Source of the DNA: Conchocele bisecta
Lineage: Eukaryota; Mollusca; Bivalvia; Lucinida; Thyasiridae
DNA length: 64,000 bases
Direction: 5' to 3'
Assembly (NCBI GenBank): GCA_029237695.1
Contig: CM055265.1
Location: forward strand, 106,840,773-106,904,772
The translations under genes were made by a program, and so were the position numbers. Of this stretch, positions 35,371 through 46,629 are shown in pieces. The notes under the pieces are model-generated. The model had not been told where the DNA came from and ran no database searches. It saw nothing but the letters and a program-made list of their open reading frames with translations. How positions within the stretch are numbered: the first letter of the stretch is position 1; every line of letters starts with the position of its first letter.

Positions 35371-36140
35371 CTAGATAGAGATATGCAAGGTCTAGGTCAG
35401 AGAGGGTTCACCTAGGTGGAGATATGCCAGGTCAACGTCAGTGAGGGTTCACCTAGATACAGATATGCAAGGTCAAGGTCAGTGAGGGTTCACCTAGTTT
35501 GAGATATGCAAGGTCAAGGTCAGTGACGGTTCACCTAGGTGGAGATATGCAAGGTCAAGGTCAGTGAGGGTTCACCTAGGTTGAGATATGCAAGGTCAAG
35601 GTCAGTGAGGGTTCACCTAGGTGGAGACATGCAAGGTCAAGGTCAGTGAGGGTTCACCTAGTTTGAGATATGCAAGGTCAAGGTCAGTGAGGGTTCACCT
35701 AGGTTGAGATATGCAAGGTCAAGGTCAGTGAGGGTTCACCTAAGTGGAGATACGCAAGGGGAGATAAGCAACGTCAAGGTCAGTAAGGATTCACCTACGG
35801 TAGGTAGAGATACACAAGAGAAGATACGCAAGGCCATTGATGGTTCACCTAGTCAGGGGTACACAAGGGGAGATACGCAAGGTCAATGTCAGTGAGGGTT
35901 CACCTAGGTGGAGGTATGCAACGTCAATGTCTGTGAGGGTTCACCTAGGTAGATATATGCAAGGGGAAATATGCATGGTGAAGGTCAGTGAAGGTTCACC
36001 TGTGGAGATGCACAACATCAAGGTCAGTGAGGGTTCCCAAGGCAGATATATACAAGGGGAGATATGCAAGGTCAGGTCAGTGAGGGTTCACCTAGGTGGA
36101 GATACACAAGGTAAATGTCAGTGAGGGTTCACCTAGGTGC
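35362..36140 (-). repeat. 41-bp tandem array, about 18 copies, carrying the exon 11 splice acceptor
   Basis: The period of 41 is clear from GATATGCA at 35421, 35462, 35503 and 35544. Each unit holds GGGTTCACCTAG, on the gene strand CTAG|GTGAACCC. Copies are regular to about 35750 and diverge beyond. A degenerate tail runs to about 36300. Confidence 0.9.
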
Positions 36141-36780
36141 AAATGCACAGGCTGATCTCGATATAAACTGGTCGCAAAACCCATAAGGTCTATTTCTCCA
36201 TTCACAGCCACAAATGATGATACACAAATACAAGGTCAATGAGGGATCACCTACATGGAGCTACAGTTACAAGGTCAAGGTCAGTCGAATGGCAATAATT
36301 ACCACATGGCCACATCTTTGACCTTGACACTAGCCTTAACTCTGGAGCACCTATATAGAGACATGTAATCACACAATGTCACGGTTACGTCTGTGACCTT
36401 GGCCCTAGCCGTAGCTGCAGAGCAGGTTGGTGCACAATAGAGTGTATGTAATCCAACACATCACAAATGACTGAAATGGGCTTATAATAATTATGGTCTA
36501 GCTCCTGATATGTTAGCACACTCCTCTAACCTGATAAGGATATATATTGTTTGTTACAAGCATGGCAGGTGTTTAAATGACTGAATGGCGATTAGTGCAG
36601 ATCCTGATCAGACTGCACAAAGGCAAATTTCGCGTGTGGGAAAGAGACATTTTAAGCAACCGTGAATGATATTGACAACACCAAAGTCAGGTGAGCTAAG
36701 AACTGTGTTTTAGTGTATAACCTGTACCTATGATCATGATGATGTCATGGTATCTAACTCACTATGTGGAGGTGTGTATT

Positions 36781-36880
36781 CGTGCCGGCTAGCTCAGTCG
36801 GTTAGATCGATGGTATGGTAAACAAGAGGTCCCGGGTTCGAACATAGGGTCGGATATGCATCTTTCTCGCCCTGTGTTAT
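36781..36880 (+). mobile_element. tRNA-derived SINE
   Basis: GGCTAGCTCAGTCGGTTAGA (A-box) and GGTCCCGGGTTCGAAC (B-box) are tRNA promoter motifs, spaced about 30 bp. The stem bases do not all pair, so it is a SINE head; a working tRNA is unlikely. Confidence 0.75.
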
Positions 36881-37009
36881 TTGGCGCTCACCGAGGGACC
36901 ATGACTGATAAATACTGCCCAAAATGTACCAAAAATATGAAATTCATAGACGAATGAGATATATAATTTTCAATTTGGCGGGGAAGTATATGTCACGGTA
37001 TGCAACTCG

Positions 37010-37110
37010 CTCACGGCTAGCTCAGTCGGTTAGAGCGATGGTACGGTAAACCAGAGGTCCCCAGTTTGAGTCCCGTGGTCAGATATGCATTTTTCTCACC
37101 CTGTGACAAT
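37010..37110 (+). mobile_element. tRNA-derived SINE, second copy
   Basis: GGCTAGCTCAGTCGGTTAGA and AGAGGTCCCCAGTTTGAGTC, followed by AGATATGCATTTTTCTCACC as in the first copy, about 230 bp away in the same orientation. Confidence 0.75.
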
Positions 37111-37229
37111 GACATGCCAATACCCTACCAATAGGCTATTACCTCATTCCAATGATTATAGTAACATTATAAAGGTTGTCAAGTGACAAACACCAATTCA
37201 TATGTTTTAGGATAAAGGTATGTACTCAC

Positions 37230-37333
37230 ATTTGTTTGGCTGCCCAATTCCCTCAGACCCTCTGTGAGTACCCCTGTGACATTTTGTACACCCCGTATGT
37301 CCGTCTGTCCTAGCATATCAAACACCATCTGAC
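37230..37333 (-). CDS. Exon 10: first helix of the Dpy-30-like motif
   Basis: 104 nt, residues 441-475, acceptor CGTTTCAG, donor AAT|GTGAGT. The end, VTGVLTEGLRELGSQTN, matches the first helix of the Dpy-30 motif, with V-x-x-[IL]-L-x-x-GL-x-x-L spacing and a polar loop. The second helix is at the start of exon 11, so the motif spans the junction. Confidence 0.86.
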
Positions 37334-37386
37334 CTGAAACGAATGAGGTAAGGAAATACACGTAGTAACATGTGAATTTTTCAGCT

Positions 37387-37631
37387 GGGAGCCGTTTCAC
37401 TAAACTTCGTACAACTAAAATGTTCGTAAGGGCAAAATTTTGATAGTCTGTAAATATCACATTAGCAATGTTTTCGTGTAAACAATTATTGGATTTACAT
37501 TTATTGAGCATAGGCTGCACATGCAGCCTATGCTCAATAAATGTAAATCCATCAATTGAAATTTCCAGACGATCCTAAATTTGCACTTACAAACATTTTA
37601 GTCGTAAAAAAGTTTAGTGAAACGGGCCCCA
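37387..37631. mobile_element. Palindromic MITE family G
   Basis: Ends GGGAGCCGTTTCACTAAACT and AGTTTAGTGAAACGGGCCCC; centre GAGCATAGGCTGCACATGCA, arms pairing over most of the length. A second copy is at 59269-59512. Confidence 0.85.
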
Positions 37632-37754
37632 GTTACCGAGGAATTTATGATGAAAGACAGGAATATACCTTGTATTCAATTTGGATCACAATATAACATG
37701 TGATGATCAAGACCCACATGTTAAGCCCGCTGAGCCCGCTCCAAGGGAGCATTA

Positions 37755-37995
37755 TTGGAATTACTGTCTGTTTAACGAAACCTGCCCAAATTTTATGACC
37801 ATATAAACAATGCAAAAACAATATTCTTTTTCGATAATATTAAATAGTATCAAATTTTAAGAATGCGATTTCTTTTTATTTTTATTTTATTTATGGATGT
37901 CGTTAGAAAATATTCTGTAAAAAATGTTTAGGTCTAAAACCGTCAACACAAGTTCTGCCCAATTCAAACAATAGTGAGTTTATTTATGGTGGTTA
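37755..37995. mobile_element. Family K fragment, reverse orientation
   Basis: CGAAACCTGCCCAAATTTTA then TGACCATATAAACAATGC is the complement of the 12715-12785 region. Confidence 0.55.
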
Positions 37996-38139
37996 AATGT
38001 TGATTCATTGAAAGGAAATTTATGAGGTCTGTAACAACAATGCCATATTCAGGCAGGAATACACCAGCGTTGGTGTAACAACATATTTACAATATCCATT
38101 CAGCACTGAAACCGTAATTGTAACAACTAACAATACTAG

Positions 38140-38590
38140 AAATGTGGCCTGTCGGCACATGAATTCACCCGCTGGCAGCCAAAGAAATTGAGGCATATTT
38201 GATTATAAGCCATTTACCCGAGCGTTAAGGTTTCAAATGCACCAAGTCTGTGACCTTGACCCTGGGCTTAGTGGGGGCGGGATGAATGTGGATTTGTCAC
38301 AGGGTAGCGGAGGACCATTGGAGCAATGCGTGTGTGAAATGTGAAGCAGATCTGAGCAAGGAAACAGAAATTATAAGCCATTTACCCGAGCGTTAAGGTT
38401 TCGGGACGTACAGACACCGGTAACACTATATGCCCCCCTCACCATTCAGTGTCGGGGGCATAAAAATTGGGGTATCGGCACACACATGCGGTGGCAAATT
38501 GGAGAAACTCTGGCAAACTTTTTAACCAGACATACAAACACATAGTGCATACACTATAATTATCATTCTGGATCTACCGAGACCGGGGGC
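38140..38590. mobile_element. Decayed element with repeated ATTTACCCGAGCGTTAAGGT
   Basis: The motif occurs at 38211 and 38380, with TGCGTGTGTGAAATGTGAAG and GAAACAGAAATTATAAG(C/A)CAT between. A related piece is at 15115-15215. Confidence 0.55.
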
Positions 38591-38737
38591 ATAAAAAGAT
38601 GAAAGGATTTTTCTAAAAACATAGAGACAGGACATCAGTTTCAAGTTTCAACAAGAGGGATGGAAATATTTTGTCTTGCCACATTGGTTTTGAAGTTTAA
38701 TTCTCTACCATTAGAGCCATTAAAGATTGAAACTTAC

Positions 38738-38920
38738 CAGCTAACTGAGCAGCAATGTCTTTGTGGGCCTTCTCAAAATATGGCGAGAGGTTTTGACGGG
38801 TGGTTTTGAGTGCCTCCAACGCCTGATCAGCCGTGTTTGCCCAGACATTGAGCTTGCTGGGACAGAAATACATCTGGGGAGGGCTGCCGTCTTTGTAGGG
38901 TATACACCAGTCTGTGTTCA
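38738..38920 (-). CDS. Exon 9: segment between DUF4347-like and Dpy-30-like regions
   Basis: 183 nt, residues 380-441, acceptor TTGTTTCAG, donor GCTG|GTAAGT. It starts VNTDWCIPYKDGSPPQMYFC and ends in a helix-forming stretch, SPYFEKAHKDIAAQLAG. In DUF4347 the domain often closes with a short D-W segment, so the first dozen residues may still belong to it. The rest is unassigned. Confidence 0.87.
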
Positions 38921-38935
38921 CTGAAACAATAACAT

Positions 38936-39004
38936 ACAGTGGAGCCTATCTACACCGGACACACCCTGGGAGGTCCCCAGGGTGTCCGGTTTAGAGAGGT
39001 TCAA
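38936..39004. mobile_element. Short hairpin MITE, CCGGACACCCTGG type
   Basis: ACAGTGGAGCCTATCTACAC with an inverted CCCTGGGAGGTCCCCAGGG centre. Related ends occur at 23513-23575 (a second hairpin), at 23349 and at 47218-47250. Confidence 0.65.
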
Positions 39005-39227
39005 CTTTAATACAGATGAACAAATATTTCAAGAGAAGTACATGTGTGCTTGAAGCATGTCAAGATATTATCATCAGAGATAAATGACAGTGAAATACAT
39101 TGATACCAACCACCTTAAATGTCACAGGTTTGAATTGTTTGAGGGCTGATTTATGTACATACAAATGTCATATGAGCTCCCATATACATATGCTAATAAA
39201 CCTTAGTCAGAGAAATCATACCTACTT

Positions 39228-40113
39228 ATAGAGTCGAACCTGTCTTAAGAGACCAAAAAGTCATTCTTTAGCGAAAAATAACTTTTTGATCTCTTATGAC
39301 AGGTGGTCTCTTAGGGGAGGTGCTATACATTTTTTTATTTTTTTAAAATTTATTTCAGTGTATATCATATAATATGTACCTGTATGTACATAATATAAAC
39401 TAATATGGCAATATGTAGACATGTACATAATTAATACAATTCCTTATTAAATTTTAACCCCTTCATTTTTCTGTATTGAATACGTTCTGCTTTAGGATAG
39501 CGTATCCACCAAAACACAGGGAACCAGTCCATTTGTGACACAAGTCACATGACCGTAGGGTTTTCTTCGACGTCATCAAATCATGTCCATTGATCGTATC
39601 AGTTCGCGTACTCGTAATGTGATACCGGATATGTATTAATAGAACAAAGTATTTGCACGGATCACAAATTTCAGCATACGGTTAATTCAAAACAGTCCAT
39701 AGTAAGCTCTATTATTTATTTTGGGCAAAGGTCGGGAGTCAAATATGGTTTGAGTTTAACAAAATAGGCATGCCTGACGATTTGCATTCATTTATGTCAA
39801 CGGTGTTCCGAATGTGCAGATCACGCGAGTCCGCAAGCTGTGACGTATGGTGGACGATTTGAGTGGTCGCCCGTGAAAAATAAACGGCGGACATTTCAAG
39901 TTGAAAAAAAAACAACAACAACACGGAAATGGTTGCCGAGTTAAAGATTTTAATGTTTTGGGACCGGATTTTCATGGTCGCTGGTCGCGTTACAGAGGTG
40001 ATTAGTTAAATTATATTAATGCTCAAAATGTCACGAGAGGAGCCGAGACCGGTCGCTTAGCACATGTGGTTGCTTAGTTCAGGTGGTCGTAAGGGCAGGT
40101 TCGACTGTACTAG
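39228..40113. mobile_element. Tigger-like non-autonomous element
   Basis: The left end GAGTCGAACCTGTCTTAAGA and right end GGCAGGTTCGACTGTACT are inverted. The left portion contains AGGTGGTCTCTTAGGGGAGG. No transposase reading frame is seen. It lies in the exon 8-9 intron. Confidence 0.65.
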
Positions 40114-40392
40114 AGTAAGTGAGCAGAGGCTCACAGATACCCCTGGCCGCATGGACCGACAAATAAAAACTTTAACGCAAATCTTAAGGACGGATGAATG
40201 GAAGAACGGATGGACGGATGGACGGACCGACGGACTGACGGAATGACAAAAACTATATACCCCTCGACATACTTTGTATGCCGGGGGTATAATAAATAGC
40301 AGTCTTAGATTAAACATTCAACAACATATAACAATATAATTTATGGTGATCACATTAACTATTATTAATGTGATGAAGAACAAATAGATTAC

Positions 40393-40482
40393 CATGGTTA
40401 TAGCTTCCGATGATTCCTGTAGGACTGGAGAACTGGACGCCGGTCAGCACGGTCAACTGTACCATCAGCTCCATACCCCGCT
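40393..40482 (-). CDS. Exon 8: DUF4347-like domain C-terminal motif
   Basis: 90 nt, residues 350-380, too small to stand out as an ORF. Acceptor GGCCACAG, donor CATG|GTAATC. It encodes ERGMELMVQLTVLTGVQF then SSPTGIIGSYNH. The LTG-x-x-x-S-x-x-TG pattern is the most diagnostic part of DUF4347 that I can see. Splicing to exons 7 and 9 uses one-base overhangs that agree. Confidence 0.86.
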
Positions 40483-40569
40483 CTGTGGCCAAACAGCAAT
40501 AATATGTTCACTAACTTTTTCAATCCTACCCTAGACTCAAAGTTCACTGAAAGCTCTCTATATCAGACA

Positions 40570-40818
40570 TTAACCCTTACACCGGAATCTTAAATTTGTT
40601 CTTGTCAGCTGTTTATTTTCTATTTTCCATTTTCATAATCAAAAACATGCTTTGGCAGCACTTTAGAATAATTTACAACATGCTTTGACAGCACTTCAGA
40701 ATCATTTCCATTGGAAATGATTCTGAAGTGCTGTCAAAACATGTTTTTATTGAGAAATAAGTCAAGATAAAAAGCAACAGCAGAGAACAATTGTTGTGAT
40801 TAGCGGTCTAAGGGTTAA
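40570..40818. mobile_element. Palindromic repeat family E
   Basis: TTAACCCTTACACCGGAATC to GCGGTCTAAGGGTTAA, centre ATTTCCATTGGAAAT, with AACATGCTTTG arms. It lies 88 bp upstream of the exon 8 acceptor. Confidence 0.75.
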
Positions 40819-40913
40819 TCAACTAGAGACAGTCGGCGTGTCCTAAAGTTCACATTTAAGTATGCATTATATTATAAAGTTTAAGTTCTAAAACTACCAC
40901 AGAATTAAAGAAC

Positions 40914-42850
40914 AAGAGGGCCATGATGGCCCTAATTCGCTCACCTGACTCCATGAACACCAGAGGAGAATGTGACATTGAGTTCATGTGTTTTAAAAAA
41001 ATTGTGCTATTTTTAGATGGCGGTCATCTTGGATTGAGCGATGACTCATTTTACAAAATCTGAAAATGCTTCACCCAGCATCGGCCATGTGGTTCCTGAG
41101 AAAAGGACGTTAAAAATCTTGAATAAATGGACCTTTTGGTGGCCATCATGGATGACATAATCATCCGATTCCGACAAATATTGCACCAGAGTGATCGCCT
41201 CATCGATACCTTCAATTTGATATATGACATGACCATATTCAGTCAAAAATAAAATTTGACCCCAATTTGACCCCACGGGCCACGCCCATTTTTGATCCCG
41301 GGGTCACCATTTTAACAACTTTGAAAGAGCATTGTACATCGATCATTCCTACCAAGTTTCGTCGAAATCCGGCTAGCGGTTCATGAGAAGAAGATTTTTT
41401 AAGAATTTATGCTATTTTTAGACGGCGGCCATCTTGGATTAGCGATGACCTCCATTTTCAATCAAATCTGAAAAGGCTTCACACATGGACCATAACTTTT
41501 AATTTACCTGGCTACCATGTCCAAGCGTTCATGTGAAGAAGATTTTGAAATCTCTAATAAAAGAACGACCATGCAAAAATAAAATTTGACCTTTCGGCGG
41601 CCATCCCCTTGGACCATTTTAAAATAACAATCGATTTCACCACCAAGTTTTAAAATGCACAGAGTGATCGCCTCATTATACTTCAATTTGACCATATATA
41701 CATGACCATATTAAACGTCATAAAATTTGACACGCACGCATTTTTGACCTGGGGTCACCATTTTATCACAACTTTGAAAGAGCAATGTACATTGATCATT
41801 CCTACCAAGTTTTGTCGAAATCCGGCAAGCGTTCATGAGAAGAAGATTTTTTAAGAATTTATGCTATTTTTAGACGGCGGCCATCTTGGATTAGCGATGA
41901 CCTCTATTTAACAAATCTGAAAAGGCTTTACCCATGGACCATAACTTTTAAGTTTGGCTACCATGGGCCAAGCGGTTCATGTGAAGAAGAATTTTGAAAT
42001 CTCTAATAAAAGAACGACCTTTTGACCTTTCGGCGGCCATCTCTTGGATGACATAACAATCCGATTTCGACAGAAAATGCACCAGAGTGATCGCCTCATT
42101 GATACCTTCAATTTGATATATGACATGACCATATTCGGTCAAAAATAAAAAATTTGACCCCAATTTGACCCCACGGGCCACGCCCATTTTTGACCCCGGG
42201 GGGGGTCACCATTTTAACAACTTTGAAATTTGAGCAATGTACATCAATCATTCCTACCAAGTTTCGTCGAAATCCGGCAAGCGGTTCATGAGAAGAAGAT
42301 TTTTTAAGAATTTATGCTATTTTTAGACGGCGGTCATCTTGGATTAGCGATGACCTCCATTTTAACAAGTCTGAAAAGGCTTCACACATGGATCATAACT
42401 TCTAAGTTTGGCTACCATGGGCCAAGCGGTTCATGTGAAGAAGAATTTTGAAATCTCTAATAAAAGAACGACCTTTTGACCTTTCGGTGGCCATCTTGGA
42501 TGACATAACAATCCGATTTCGACAAAAAATGCACCAGAGTGATCACCTCATTGATACCTTCAATTTGATATATGAAATGACCATATTCAGTCAAAAATAA
42601 AATTTGACCCCTATTTGACCCCACGGGCCACGCCCATTTTTAACCGCAGGGTCACCATTTTAACAACTTTGAAAGAGCAATGTACATCGATCATTCCTAC
42701 CAAGTTTTGTCGAAATCCGGTTGGCAGTTCTTGAGAAGAAGATTTTTTAAGAATTTGTGCTATTTTTAGACGGCGGCCATCTTGGATTACGTAATGACGT
42801 CATTTTAACAATTTTGTAATCCCCCTACCTAAGGACCATGACCATGAAGT
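40914..42850 (+). mobile_element. High-copy element family M with about 450-bp internal tandem units
   Basis: Starts AACAAGAGGGCCATGATGGC. TCTTGGATTA recurs at about 41432, 41884, 42337 and 42780. Units contain AAGCGGTTCATG(A/T)GAAGAAG and CACGGGCCACGCCCATTTTT. Apparent ORFs in it are repeat read-through. It lies in the exon 7-8 intron. Confidence 0.8.
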
Positions 42851-43053
42851 TTGGTGACCATAGGCCCAATGGTTACCGAGGAGAAGACGTTTGAAAATGT
42901 TCACATTGGTCGCAAAAACACATAAGCCCCATTTCTCCAGTCACAGCCACATATAAGCATGGGCCATGGAGATTTATATATGCATGAATAGGAAAGTCAC
43001 TGAATAACTGCTCAGTTACCGCTTTATTTTGCATCGTCAACCCCAATACTAAC

Positions 43054-43238
43054 CGGATGCAGCAAGAGGCACAAACACATCAAACTGTCCGCCCATTTCC
43101 ATGGGTAATATGTGTCCCGAGACCGTCTCGAAGAATTCCCGAGCCTCAGGGTAGTCGAGCGTCTCCATATCGACGTTACAGCCATGGGCCAATCGGATCT
43201 CTCCAGGCTCCTCGGTGTGCGTGAAGATTCCTATACTC
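43054..43238 (-). CDS. Exon 7: DUF4347-like domain core
   Basis: 185 nt, residues 288-350, acceptor CATTGCAG, donor CCG|GTTAGT. It contains SIGIFTHTEEPGEIRL, matching the position of the strand that carries the conserved His and Gly in DUF4347. NVDMETLDYPEAREFFETVS follows, then GGQFDVFVPLAAS, where the second conserved turn sits. As I recall the family, bacterial members have Cys in that last turn; here the turn reads PLAAS and has none. Confidence 0.88.
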
Positions 43239-43784
43239 CTGCAATGGTGATTGTGTGTGTCGTTGATTTACTGATGGTTTTGTTTAAGGAATAAAACCAT
43301 GCGCTGTTGCGTTTACTGTAGTATGAAAAACAAATGGCCTGTTTAGTGTGTGGTCTGAAGTCTGAACGACTCCTCGCAAACTTTAAACAGACCACACATT
43401 TTTCATACGCAACCGCCCATGGGTTTATTACTTATTTTTACATTGCAATTTCAGATAGTTTCAAAGCTGTAAATAGCAAAATATGTTGTTAAAATTAAGA
43501 ATCGCAAAGTATAGAACAGCGACGTTTCCGGTCAATAGCGTGACGTTATTGACAATGAATGATGAATGTCATGTATTTTAATGATGTAAAACAAACATTA
43601 ACGAATGAACAACGTCATGCGACATCGTGTGGAACTAATTTAATGTAATGGGATATAAATGAAATTTGTTAAATGGACGTTTCCATTATGAATTTAAGGA
43701 CAGTGTAAATATTTATGATTTGAGTGACTGACTGATTGAATGGGGTTTTATGTCCATTTAACAACCAGATCAAACGTGGCTGTG

Positions 43785-44060
43785 ACTGGAGAAATGGGGC
43801 GAAAAGTGTAGATCCAGATCAGCCTGTGCATTCGCACAGTCTGACCAGGATCTGCACTGTTCACCATTCCATCAATGAAACGCCTGTCATGCTTCTAACA
43901 AGCAATATCGATCGTTATCATAATCAGGCTACACAAGTGGGTTGTTTGATCAGGAGCCGTACTGGTGACAAATCACAAAAGCCCAATTTCTTCAGTCAGA
44001 GCTACATATATAGATTGGAATGCACCTGTGGGGGCATTGCATGTTTTAATTGAAATTACA
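43785..44060. repeat. Dispersed repeat family C
   Basis: GTGGCTGTGACTGGAGAAAT, GTGTAGATCCAGATCAGCCT and CTGACCAGGATCTGCACTGT; it extends through GCTTCTAACAAGCAATAT. Confidence 0.65.
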
Positions 44061-44107
44061 ATATCATTCCAGCATTGCAATCCTGATTTGGTAAGGCACC
44101 CTTACCA

Positions 44108-44362
44108 CACCAGTACCCAATTTCATCAAAATTGCAAAATATACTTATCTAGCAAACTGAACTTTCAGGGAGTAATAATGTTTTTTCCTGAAATGCATTA
44201 TTTCATATAGAACTAACGACTGCATATATTTGATAATTTGGTAATAAATTCAGTGTAATAAAAATCAATAAATTTATCATTAAATTGAAAAGTTCTCCCT
44301 CAAAGTGTACTTAGCAGCAAGATACATGTAAGTATGCTTTGCAATTTTGGTGAAATCGGCTA
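44108..44362. mobile_element. Hairpin MITE family A, decayed
   Basis: CCCAATTTCATCAAAATTGC at left and TTTTGGTGAAATCGGCTACT at right; the core palindrome is lost. Confidence 0.65.
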
Positions 44363-44404
44363 CTGGTCACTTTGCTTCAGGTGTAAATCCCAGTAAGGTG
44401 TGAA

Positions 44405-45060
44405 TCCTGGAAAGTTTATTTATTTAATGGTGTTTAATAGACTGTCAACAGCTAAGGTCATTTTAGGCCGGGTTAACGGGGTAGATACCGTATTTAACCT
44501 GTATAGATGGAGGGAAAATCCCCCAATCAGAACTGACTATTTACATAAAATATATATATTCAGCCCTGAAATTAGAATATCATGATCTGTGATGCCTGTA
44601 GCCCATTTCACCTTGGGGTGAACTTGGGGGAGCAATTTTCAATTTATACATAAATTCATTAATAGTTTTATTTAATGAAATAAAATATTTTCTAATAAAA
44701 ACAGGGGTGTGGTATTTTAATGTAATAATAAATAAAGCATATGAAACCAGGCATTTGTTCTATATGAAAGGACTGACGGACAGACAGGCCGAAACCTATA
44801 GGGCACTGCTGATTCTCGGCGGGGCCCTAATAACGTATATCAGTAAAGCTAAATACATGTAATTACTCCCTCAAGTATACATAGCAATTTTGGTGAAATC
44901 GGCTACAGGTCCTCACTCATTCAGCCCCATTCCCTAAAAGAAATAGGATTAATACTAATATTACTACTTGTATAATGGGTATAACCGGATTCAACTCTAA
45001 TGTACCAAAAAGTCAACAATGTTCAGGATTCGACCACCGCCCACGAATCCTGGTAATTAT
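44405..45060 (+). mobile_element. Repeat family B interrupted by a MITE A relative
   Basis: The head (GTGTTTAATAGACTGTCAAC) to about 44590, and a tail after about 44915 (GGATTAATACTAATATTACT), flank a decayed MITE A (CCCATTTCACCTTGG to GGTGAAATCGGCTACAGG). Confidence 0.6.
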
Positions 45061-45130
45061 GGATTCATCGGTATGATGTGCATCCCCTCCCAGACCGTTA
45101 ACTTTGGATACAATTTCATCCTATACTCAC

Positions 45131-45246
45131 TGGGCATTGCGTCCCTGTAGCCCCTGCTCCAGTTTCAGGGAGAGCGTCTCGGCTGTGGTCCCCTCATACT
45201 CGTACACAATGGGGATCACACCGAACGACACAGCATCAAGCAGCAG
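45131..45246 (-). CDS. Exon 6: DUF4347-like domain, second strand and helix
   Basis: 116 nt, residues 250-288, acceptor AACTTCAG, donor CCA|GTGAGT. The peptide LLLDAVSFGVIPIVYEYEGT then TAETLSLKLEQGLQG gives the strand, acidic loop and helix order seen in DUF4347, in which the second strand is followed by a helix counting through the Ala/Leu-rich segment. Phase 0 in, phase 2 out. Confidence 0.87.
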
Positions 45247-45251
45247 CTGAA

Positions 45252-45430
45252 GTTTAACCCATTCAACACTACAGTCCTGTATAGTGGTATAGGCAAACAG
45301 TGTAGATCCAGATGAGCCGGCGCCGTCTCATCAGGATCTGTACTTTTTGCAAGTAATTTTCACATTTTTGAGAACAAAAACACTCACTTTTCATAAATGG
45401 ACTAGTCCGAAAATCAGTTTGGGACCATTG
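45252..45430. mobile_element. Palindromic repeat family D
   Basis: TTAACCCATTCAACACTACA, core GAGCCGGCGCCGTCTC and AATGGACTAGTCC. It abuts the exon 6 acceptor. Confidence 0.7.
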
Positions 45431-45682
45431 GATTGGTTGAAAAATTCATCCCAGTTACTTAGCGGTGAAAGTATTAATGGTGAAATAACGTATATCAAGT
45501 CTATCAGGTAAGGCTAGGAAACGACGGTGTAGGAATTTTCGAACCGACTGGAGTCTTAGAAAGTGGATATCGGAAGAAGTTAACATATAGCATTGTATTC
45601 TATTTTATCAGGTATCAAGCTTTTTTTGGCCCAATACATACCAATTAATAACATAATGTCGTATTGACCTGATACAAAAGTG

Positions 45683-45880
45683 AAAGTGAATGGGTTTAAT
45701 GTCTTAGCAACAGCTAAGGTCATATAGAGACGGGGACCACAGTTTAAAGTCTCATCCGACAGACAAGTGGGATGAAACTACTACGTAAGTACTTTTCACG
45801 CCAAGGGTGAGGATTGAACTCACAACCTCCAGATTTGAAGTTCATGCCATATCCCTGAGGTCACGACCCATATTCCTGTT
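45683..45880 (-). mobile_element. SINE-like element, minus strand
   Basis: On the minus strand GGAGGTTGTGAGTTCAATCC is a B-box-like motif, preceded by GGGATATGGCATGAAC. The body ends AACCCATTCACTTT. A second copy is at 60970-61255; fragments at 31095-31215 and 62200-62280. Confidence 0.6.
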
Positions 45881-46227
45881 TAATGGTGAAATAAAGAATA
45901 AGCGGCTAGTGTTTTTTATATCAAGTCTGAGACAAGGATAGGAAACAAATAGGAATTCCATGGCTTGCCGAGGAATTCCTACCGTTGCCAAGCAGAGTGG
46001 AGTTTGATTAAGTGGATATCAGAAGACATTAGCATTGTATTCTACTTATCAGGTACCGTTTTATGAAATATTATAAGATTTTTTCATTGAAGAGAATGCA
46101 TGACTTGTTAATGTTGCGACATTACATTGACGTTAATCGCAACATCAAGTGATGGAACATCAGTGAAAGTAAAATAACCTCACAACATTCTCAAATATTA
46201 TAATCCTGGTAATACAGAGTACAATTA

Positions 46228-46335
46228 ACCAACTATTTTCTCAATGAAAGTATATGTTGCTATCACCCATTTCAACCATCCGAATGGGATGGTTCAAATG
46301 AGTGGTAACAATATATATTTTTAGTGAGAAAAAAG
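46228..46335. mobile_element. Family H hairpin
   Basis: AGTATATGTTGCTATCACCC pairs with GAGTGGTAACAATATATATT across CCATCCGAATGGGATGG. Confidence 0.7.
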
Positions 46336-46629
46336 AAATATGTTTTTCTTTGAGAAATATTGTGCATCTAATCATGCACATTTCACATTTTTGCATAAAG
46401 ATCTACCAATACTCATAGACAGTAATAAATAGGTTAAACAAACATATTTTTGCTCCCACAAATGTTAAAAGTGTGCTTCCCATGTTGAAATATTAACATT
46501 TATTTTTGCAATTATCAGGAACCTCAAACTGCACCTGTGTGCAGGCTGATCAGGAAATATACTGGTCGTAAACATGGTAAGGTCCCATTTGTGCATCAAA
46601 GCCCATTACCCATGCCACCATGTGTGTAC

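Noticed and set aside
36781..37110. Two candidate tRNA genes
   Set aside because: A- and B-boxes are present but acceptor-stem pairing and a clean anticodon arm are not, and both copies share a non-tRNA tail; SINE is the better reading.
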